This document shows positions 25,701-28,830 of a stretch of 28,830 bases of DNA, piece by piece. The notes beneath the pieces were generated by a model. It did no database searches. It was given only the letters and a program-made list of their open reading frames with translations, and was not told the DNA's origin. Made by a program: the position numbers and the translations under genes. Positions within the stretch are counted from its first letter, which is position 1. Each line of letters opens with the position of its first letter. The DNA comes from a virus: the IMG/VR virus record IMGVR_UViG_3300009159_006396, positions 1 to 28,830 of that record; one strand, written 5' to 3'.

Positions 25701-27241
25701 ATGACTGTCATTTTATACAGGTGGAGAATACGAGTATTGATTTTGAATCTAGAAAAAATGTCGATGACAGTGGTAGACCATTTAGCTCAACTAGCTACAA
25801 TATTTATTTAATAGCTGTAGATGCTTTAATGTCTGAATGGGTGAAATTTGGGACAGATACAGAACCAAGAAGAATTTTGGATTATACTTCTAAATTCGCT
25901 GACGCAGCTAATAATGTTACCACAATTTATCCTCAGATAAGCGACCGAAAGGCCATTCAACTCTATGTAGACCCAAATTTAGACACTTCCATAGAAGAAG
26001 TTTTAAAAAATGCTGGTGACAAATATTTACACTTTACTTTTAACCAAACAATAATGATTGAGAGTATGTTTAATCAAGCTGGTTATATTGCTGAGACCAC
26101 TTTCCCTAATCTCACGCTATCGAGAAACAGTATAATATACAAGCCTACTATAGATAGTAATTTAAGTATTTCGCAAAAAGACAGCAATGTACTCTCTACA
26201 AACCCAAATGGAAATAGTGCTTATTATCTTTTATCACTACAAAATAGACCAAATATTACGGACCTATCTTTTCCTCCCACTATCCCTCCAAACAAAAGAG
26301 CTTACGTTTTAAACGGCAATAAATTATTTACAAGAGCTTTAGTGTCAGACGAACAGACGACAGTAACCCCAAAATTGCTGCAAGGGATTTATAGTGAAAA
26401 TGCTAACAATCGTTTTCAAGTATTTAAAGGCGTCTCTAGCAACTCTATTTATGGAGAAGAGTTTTTCGATATTTCAATTGCTCGACTTTTGAATATGCCA
26501 GAGGGGACTACAGGTTTTGGAAAAAAAGTAAATGAATCAACAAGTAAAAACCTTTCATTGGTCCAACTCGGATATAGATTAACGAACACCATTTACTCAG
26601 GAATAACTAAAGAGACTTTTCAAGACACAGTAAAGTACGATATAGATTTTTATAACTCCCCATTCAATGCAATCAACGTTACTCCACAAGGTAATTTGGA
26701 CGTCATAGGCGTCTCTGCTCAAGACGTTTCTTTTTCACTTAATTATCTTCCTAAAGAAACTCTCGTTAATTTTTTAAACCCAACTGACGTTCAAGGTTTT
26801 GCTCCATCAGTTTCAACTCAAGGCGCAAGTCAAGGATATATTGCTGGAATTCCCTTGTTAGATAAAATTGATAAATTGCAAATAACAATTCAAATTCGAT
26901 ACCCATCCGCCGACAAAAAAATAAAGATATTTTGTTATAACGGGGAAGATTATATATCTAGCGAGATATCTTCAAATCAAATAATTAAAGATAAAGAGAA
27001 TTCTGTGACTATTACTTTATATAATTTATCTCATAAAAATTATTATACTTATGCAGCGCAATATCGAGACAGTGCTCTCGGTGGTCCAGATGTGCTTAAC
27101 AACAATCCTTTTTGGAGTTTTAATGATCCGAAAAATCTAGCTTTTGCCCATTTGTCTGCTGCAAAAGCATTAGGGAAAATGCCTAACCATAATTTTCATA
27201 TTCAAGCGTTAGAATTATCAATAATCGTAACTTATTCATAA
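19739..27241 (+). CDS. Host-specificity tip attachment protein, lambda gpJ-like, greatly enlarged
   Basis: 2500 residues against 1132 for lambda gpJ. N-terminal: VKDLLSEGPIDGLVDG (56-71), the gpJ opening motif, and KVPANYDPLTKTYG (407-420). The conserved core resumes at YWDGNF (1213-1218), WTDNPAWCFYDLLTNKRYGAG (from 1224) and continues to KPGDVIKIYDY (about 1421-1431). In typical gpJ the KVPANY and DNPAW blocks are almost adjacent, so about 790 residues (421-1211) are inserted. The insert holds a LamG/ConA-like lectin domain (about 462-695, ending EILIYNRALAKEEAIKVRNWL) and a second, weaker one (about 775-1000). An FN3-like region follows near 1627-1720; residues 1720-2500 are not recognised. 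This protein probably forms the trimeric tip that binds the receptor. There is no strong ribosome binding site (AAGG 12 bases upstream). Confidence 0.9.
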   Translation: MNNFEDFKYVKGFGGKGSSTQQAAQPTAAYEDPEGFIYAKNSVGGVNYNVYQFAKVKDLLSEGPIDGLVDGQYVYNGSVGNLGYTSVIYNQYPIVLGEDSKSVYLRSIYWNQTPLLDSQNKYNFQQINVNSTNGTPIGTATGEEFENVSYIRSIGERLRGPNFLSTTSDQIADYQRSYRILNKECKKLFLNFTISSLYTTLKYQDLTAGKPIDGVASANATDGYFILSTEGRELSLANQSDGSSKAGVGSVLYHSFKVRIKINSVYKEGYNSRNSTIDMVTGVPKVIKDGQDLSISVDNNIPNLIEITFKGKVTQGYSKQIMLDMSTVFQELNTNENWLGWELSILKITPEDTFSSRASFVSIESITEIYSSSFRYTNSATITSRFNAAYFSKIPERSYDVKLLKVKVPANYDPLTKTYGETTTRTISVNDSYIKTDKTPAIDYFIGEDQTYTNASNINPPIVAGLIGQFAAENTTNGGATTPVTAWANRVAGNLTCTLSTSKPTYGKAGETSPNGSYGVSFASTQTATFLDGVKFFADGNGNCTIFVVSKWDASSTAATRKRILQGNGNNWLLGNWENYNKAFFFGSWVNGPMGAGDGNFNLSNYWNTSNDSNTYIAGAVIRNDKNVNIFWQNSIYSVQTSTVPTAPQGLAINTGKVPADKSDCTVFEILIYNRALAKEEAIKVRNWLNNKWNVAVTNPTFVNSPDGYNSKALQVLNNVSLTIPLKTICSLGQEMKPYNLPVYGDNPKDRPYKFDLIPERFWKNPATIQPFNLQKQGFCSFYCDFYLKLDQSLVNGNYSLIHRDGQFNLSITIGDNNTNLILTILTPNVAQNEQKKYTINKTLDQSKYSKTILKNKYTRFSLYILPKIVKPTLSYAKNASEVVLSTAVKERWINANFNGRDILMSDVLDKEQNQFTKTLAASLGITPSPDMAMQLLVNGVTFREDTTYQGDISNLAPLCTKYFAYTIGAYSSEKPIEVLGVDYYPDILNAEIDVLLDLEKEIQCNINVGDYTTYKAVCVGIEYYLKTDYTDWSVYPSSYFTEVKALRENVMLTITNQALKNYNETDINGTLTLNNLNVVLSSNQTNVLLSLGPRTEEMGIISNNLLPIKAYLTNDGYLKSPDMPPSVSSGPFNPASFINNNSAIEIFTNKTSAGFGGKILGLADSIRVNQIEFDKAILAKAYSRTLFSESLPRKISTYTPSAVPTYASSNDYWDGNFKQNKEWTDNPAWCFYDLLTNKRYGAGNQIAETDVDKWSLYQIGKYCDELVSDGFGGVEPRFSCNLYLQTQEDALKVLADMASIFRGMFYYANGFIFSINDMPEETPVYSFTNSNVINGNFNYESTSLKDRNSAVYVRYVDKNNFYKPAVEYVENIEAIRKFGFKETELTAFGCTSRGQAQRLGRWLLASEYNETETASFEAGPECIYLKPGDVIKIYDYNKKHKTVGGRLNYIDISGDVIATTGTLTLDRKLDFNFSGGQNYKLTILSPKYNIDPSFKDAQGNSRVTSSLDYNEYRKPLVNSFMINSGNLITGQYYDSIRITGLSPVMASGLNVTGLAYFTGASGMSPKSITWALENSGNLDGSTDSDYDFYRIFRIQESTEGANYTILGSQVYNLKYTQIESGLNITPPKAPASPASPPSIVTFIKGNKSLTLGIYYDPSIKTSTIGFKIFTNTVYATDFNPNTDTSSRFASININESYVNTTFSVDGNIDKIRVYGVNINNESSSSYVEAVPIGGNDATNSPIVGLDAITPNAVVDGGAPLIVKTRGDFFPLVSPPDKNKTINSLSVNISLNFIKDPVQFNDDSYSYRSRTIPEKVDSKEQFITSLEKYQNSTPLNEYIFANDILKTLENQYVYSSNLNAVKYRNFSIAIDKANTSLADGITYSTSKNFTNEKGFLLLTYDNQDSTIKTSLDNILNNENNLFSILSQETANFLSIRIHQDFADTFVSTFYLLLVPSNTEFKFGSNGIIYDEETGSPIGVKNSSNEEINDCHFIQVENTSIDFESRKNVDDSGRPFSSTSYNIYLIAVDALMSEWVKFGTDTEPRRILDYTSKFADAANNVTTIYPQISDRKAIQLYVDPNLDTSIEEVLKNAGDKYLHFTFNQTIMIESMFNQAGYIAETTFPNLTLSRNSIIYKPTIDSNLSISQKDSNVLSTNPNGNSAYYLLSLQNRPNITDLSFPPTIPPNKRAYVLNGNKLFTRALVSDEQTTVTPKLLQGIYSENANNRFQVFKGVSSNSIYGEEFFDISIARLLNMPEGTTGFGKKVNESTSKNLSLVQLGYRLTNTIYSGITKETFQDTVKYDIDFYNSPFNAINVTPQGNLDVIGVSAQDVSFSLNYLPKETLVNFLNPTDVQGFAPSVSTQGASQGYIAGIPLLDKIDKLQITIQIRYPSADKKIKIFCYNGEDYISSEISSNQIIKDKENSVTITLYNLSHKNYYTYAAQYRDSALGGPDVLNNNPFWSFNDPKNLAFAHLSAAKALGKMPNHNFHIQALELSIIVTYS

Positions 27242-27940
27242 ATGAAATACTATATTATATATTTTATAAACGGTAGTTATAAATATTTGCAGTCTTCTTT
27301 TAATTTAATGGATAATTTAGATAGACTTCATCTTGTAGGAGTAGATTATGAAGTAGTCGATTATATTGTGCCATTAAAAGGACATATTAACCAAAGCGAA
27401 TTAGAATATAGAAAATTTTTGCCTGATGGCAATTCAATATGGAAAAAAGAAGAACTTATTAATAAAAAAACAAAAGAGTTCACTTATAAAAGAAACTCTT
27501 TATTGCAAAGCCTTGATACTCATTTTATTATATCTCTTGAAACTCCCAATAACAAACAGACAGAGATTATTAAAAGAAACAAAAACTTCTTAAGAGAACT
27601 TTCTTGCAGAACGGAAATGCAACACATTCATGACTGCGAAAAGATTAATAAGTTTAATGCTTTCTATAATATAGTAGACATACAAATTATTGACCCCGGT
27701 TATGGCTGTTCAGAATCCGTGCCTCATGTTACTATTTCTCCTCCTGAAGAGAATGATCATAATTACGGATTGATGGCTGCTGCTAACGCTATTAGAGGAT
27801 CAAAAGGAGAATTACTTTCTTTATCTATGGCAAAATTAGGATGCGGTTATATATCTGAACCTACAATTAAAATAAGCGGATATGAAGGAGAAAGCGCAAA
27901 ACATCCTGTATTAAAAGCTGTTATTGGTAATATAATATAA
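27242..27940 (+). CDS. Unrecognised small tail-associated protein with two GxGY motifs
   Basis: 232 residues, starting directly after the gpJ-like stop codon with no ribosome binding site, so probably coupled. Residues 1-45 are a small beta-rich unit; 48-140 look helical and charged. The C-terminal part has two copies of a motif seen in phage structural proteins: IIDPGYG ... PHVTISPP (149-168) and KLGCGYISEPTIKISGYEG (198-216), each followed by an Ala-rich strand. Similar GxGY units occur in the next gene and in the giant TIG protein. Position after gpJ suggests a tip accessory, fibre or fibre-assembly protein; this is context only. Four cysteines are present but not in a metal-binding pattern. 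Confidence 0.5.
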   Translation: MKYYIIYFINGSYKYLQSSFNLMDNLDRLHLVGVDYEVVDYIVPLKGHINQSELEYRKFLPDGNSIWKKEELINKKTKEFTYKRNSLLQSLDTHFIISLETPNNKQTEIIKRNKNFLRELSCRTEMQHIHDCEKINKFNAFYNIVDIQIIDPGYGCSESVPHVTISPPEENDHNYGLMAAANAIRGSKGELLSLSMAKLGCGYISEPTIKISGYEGESAKHPVLKAVIGNII

Positions 27941-27942
27941 AC

Positions 27943-28770
27943 ATGACAGACGTATTGTTTTCTTTCGGTGACGAATTTGCGTACTCTAATAATTTAGCAA
28001 ATTGGTCTTTAATTAATTCAGGAGAACAGATTGAAATAATGGGGAACCCGGAAAAATTCTCCGTTGTTCGCGCCAATGTAATTAATTATAATAAAGGTTT
28101 TACAGTAGAATCAAATTCAATAATTAAATTTGATAACATTATAAAAGATTTAGTTTTAGATGGAGATACTATTGATTGTTATTTTATTACTTATTATACT
28201 GCATTAGTCAATGAAATTACTGAGGCTGGATCTGGATACAAAGTAAATGAATATGTAAACATTAATAAAAATACTTATTTTGATTCTAGCAACGATAGAA
28301 ATGAAAGAGCTATTCTCCAAGTCAAATCTGTTGATAGTAACGGAGGTATTACTGAACTCCATTTAATTAACAATGGCAAATTCACTCAAAACTTTGAGCA
28401 AGCAGACCTAGATGGCGGCTCTGGCAAAGGAGCAAAAGTAAGCCTAATCCTAGGCAAACACGACAAAAAATCTTTAAAGTTCTTCTCTGTATTAAATGTA
28501 AAGCGAGATCAAGGCTTTACTTTCGTAGAACTAAATGAAAAGATTAAAGACAGCTTCCTTACTGGTGAAATTTATATAAAACGATATCGCATCACTTTAA
28601 ATAAATCTACGGACAAAGAATACTCTAGCCATCCTTTTATTCTTAAAGTAGAGAATACTCCTTTTCTAAACTTGCCATTAGCCAAAGATAATAATATAGA
28701 GCAAATCTATAATCAGGCTATACTGACTATAGACTCTAAGATTAAAGAATTATCTACTGGAGTAAAGTAA
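27943..28770 (+). CDS. Unrecognised small tail-associated protein with a GxGY motif
   Basis: 275 residues, two bases after the preceding gene and thus in the same operon. A GSGYKVNEYVNI motif lies at 96-107 in a beta-strand context (LVNEITEAGSGY), followed by ERAILQVKSVDSNGGITELHLINNG (121-145) and a Gly-rich GGSGKGAKVSLILG turn (158-171), a layout like T4-type and cyanophage fibre-associated repeats. Residues about 175-275 contain a second beta-rich region and a C-terminal helix (255-270). No catalytic motif or signal peptide. Probably a structural or accessory tail protein; the exact role is unknown. Confidence 0.5.
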   Translation: MTDVLFSFGDEFAYSNNLANWSLINSGEQIEIMGNPEKFSVVRANVINYNKGFTVESNSIIKFDNIIKDLVLDGDTIDCYFITYYTALVNEITEAGSGYKVNEYVNINKNTYFDSSNDRNERAILQVKSVDSNGGITELHLINNGKFTQNFEQADLDGGSGKGAKVSLILGKHDKKSLKFFSVLNVKRDQGFTFVELNEKIKDSFLTGEIYIKRYRITLNKSTDKEYSSHPFILKVENTPFLNLPLAKDNNIEQIYNQAILTIDSKIKELSTGVK

Positions 28771-28830
28771 TCCTCCGGGCCTCTTTTGCTCAATCAATAC
28801 TTCAACGACTTTACCTTTAAGCAGTTCAGC
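28750..28830 (-). CDS. Possible C-terminal end of a minus-strand gene running in from the right
   Basis: Reading leftward from the window edge, one frame is open for 26 codons (ending in KRPGGLLYSSR) to a TAA at 28750-28752, overlapping the end of the last plus-strand gene by 21 bases. The residue pattern (ELLKGKVVEVLIEQKRPGG) looks like plausible coding sequence, but two plus-strand frames are also open across the same 60 bases, so this is only a possibility. Confidence 0.25.
   Translation of the reverse strand, partial: AELLKGKVVEVLIEQKRPGGLLYSSR

Noticed and set aside
28757-28787. Possible terminator after the last plus-strand gene (CTGGAG/CTCCGG stem then CTCTTTT)
   Set aside because: The stem is short with a G-T pair, and the T-run is displaced from it, so it is not a convincing terminator.
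1-28830. Bacteroidota-type translation signals suggested by starts without Shine-Dalgarno motifs
   Set aside because: Several genes, including 14152, 14956, 13071 and 18271 starts, have clear AAGGAG-like sites, so the host cannot be inferred this way.

Overview
The window looks like about 29 kb of a tailed-phage (siphovirus-type) genome, or a prophage of one. It is AT-rich and almost fully coding, with no gene-free stretch above 60 bases. A lambda-like tail-tip cassette (gpM-gpL-gpK-gpI-gpJ type) sits next to phage replication and recombination genes. The standard genetic code is used. Several genes have good AAGGAG-like ribosome binding sites; others start directly on the upstream stop codon. 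Nothing visible fixes the host. I saw no tRNA, rRNA, CRISPR array, insertion sequence or integrase.

Left part (1-7527, + strand): a 5'-truncated DEDDh 3'-5' exonuclease; a C-family (DnaE-type) DNA polymerase lacking the usual N-terminal PHP domain; a terminator hairpin overlapping the polymerase stop codon; a candidate SSB-like protein with an acidic, Phe-terminated tail; a multidomain glycosyltransferase (GT4 with an inserted zinc ribbon, then a DUF4214-like segment, then the front half of a GT9 domain); a second gene carrying the back half of that GT9 domain; and a candidate single-strand annealing (Rad52/Sak-like) protein. Exonuclease, polymerase, SSB and annealing protein fit one replication/recombination toolkit. 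The glycosyltransferases could decorate DNA, virion or host surface; the sequence does not say which.

Middle part (7528-15784, - strand): a tightly packed operon read right to left. It has three related beta-rich proteins, each apparently with two similar halves as in duplicated tail-tube folds, the third ending in an IPT/TIG Ig-like domain. A 1847-residue protein of repeated IPT/TIG-like domains with two LamG-type lectin domains follows. The operon meets the left gene block head-on with zero bases between stop codons.

Right part (15842-28770, + strand): it diverges from the operon across a 57-bp spacer with a strong hairpin and a repeated ribosome-binding motif. In order: gpM-like protein with an N-terminal carbohydrate-binding-like module; gpL-like protein with its four-cysteine Fe-S pattern split by a similar module; two tandem gpK-like JAMM + NlpC/P60 hydrolases; gpI-like protein; a 2500-residue gpJ-like tip protein with a roughly 790-residue insertion containing one or two lectin domains; and two small unrecognised proteins with GxGY motifs. 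The last 60 bases may hold the C-terminal end of a minus-strand gene.

The recurring theme is enrichment of the distal tail in carbohydrate-binding-type and Ig-like modules, present in four or more proteins on both strands, together with phage glycosyltransferases. This suggests, but does not prove, a phage specialised for a glycan-covered host surface.
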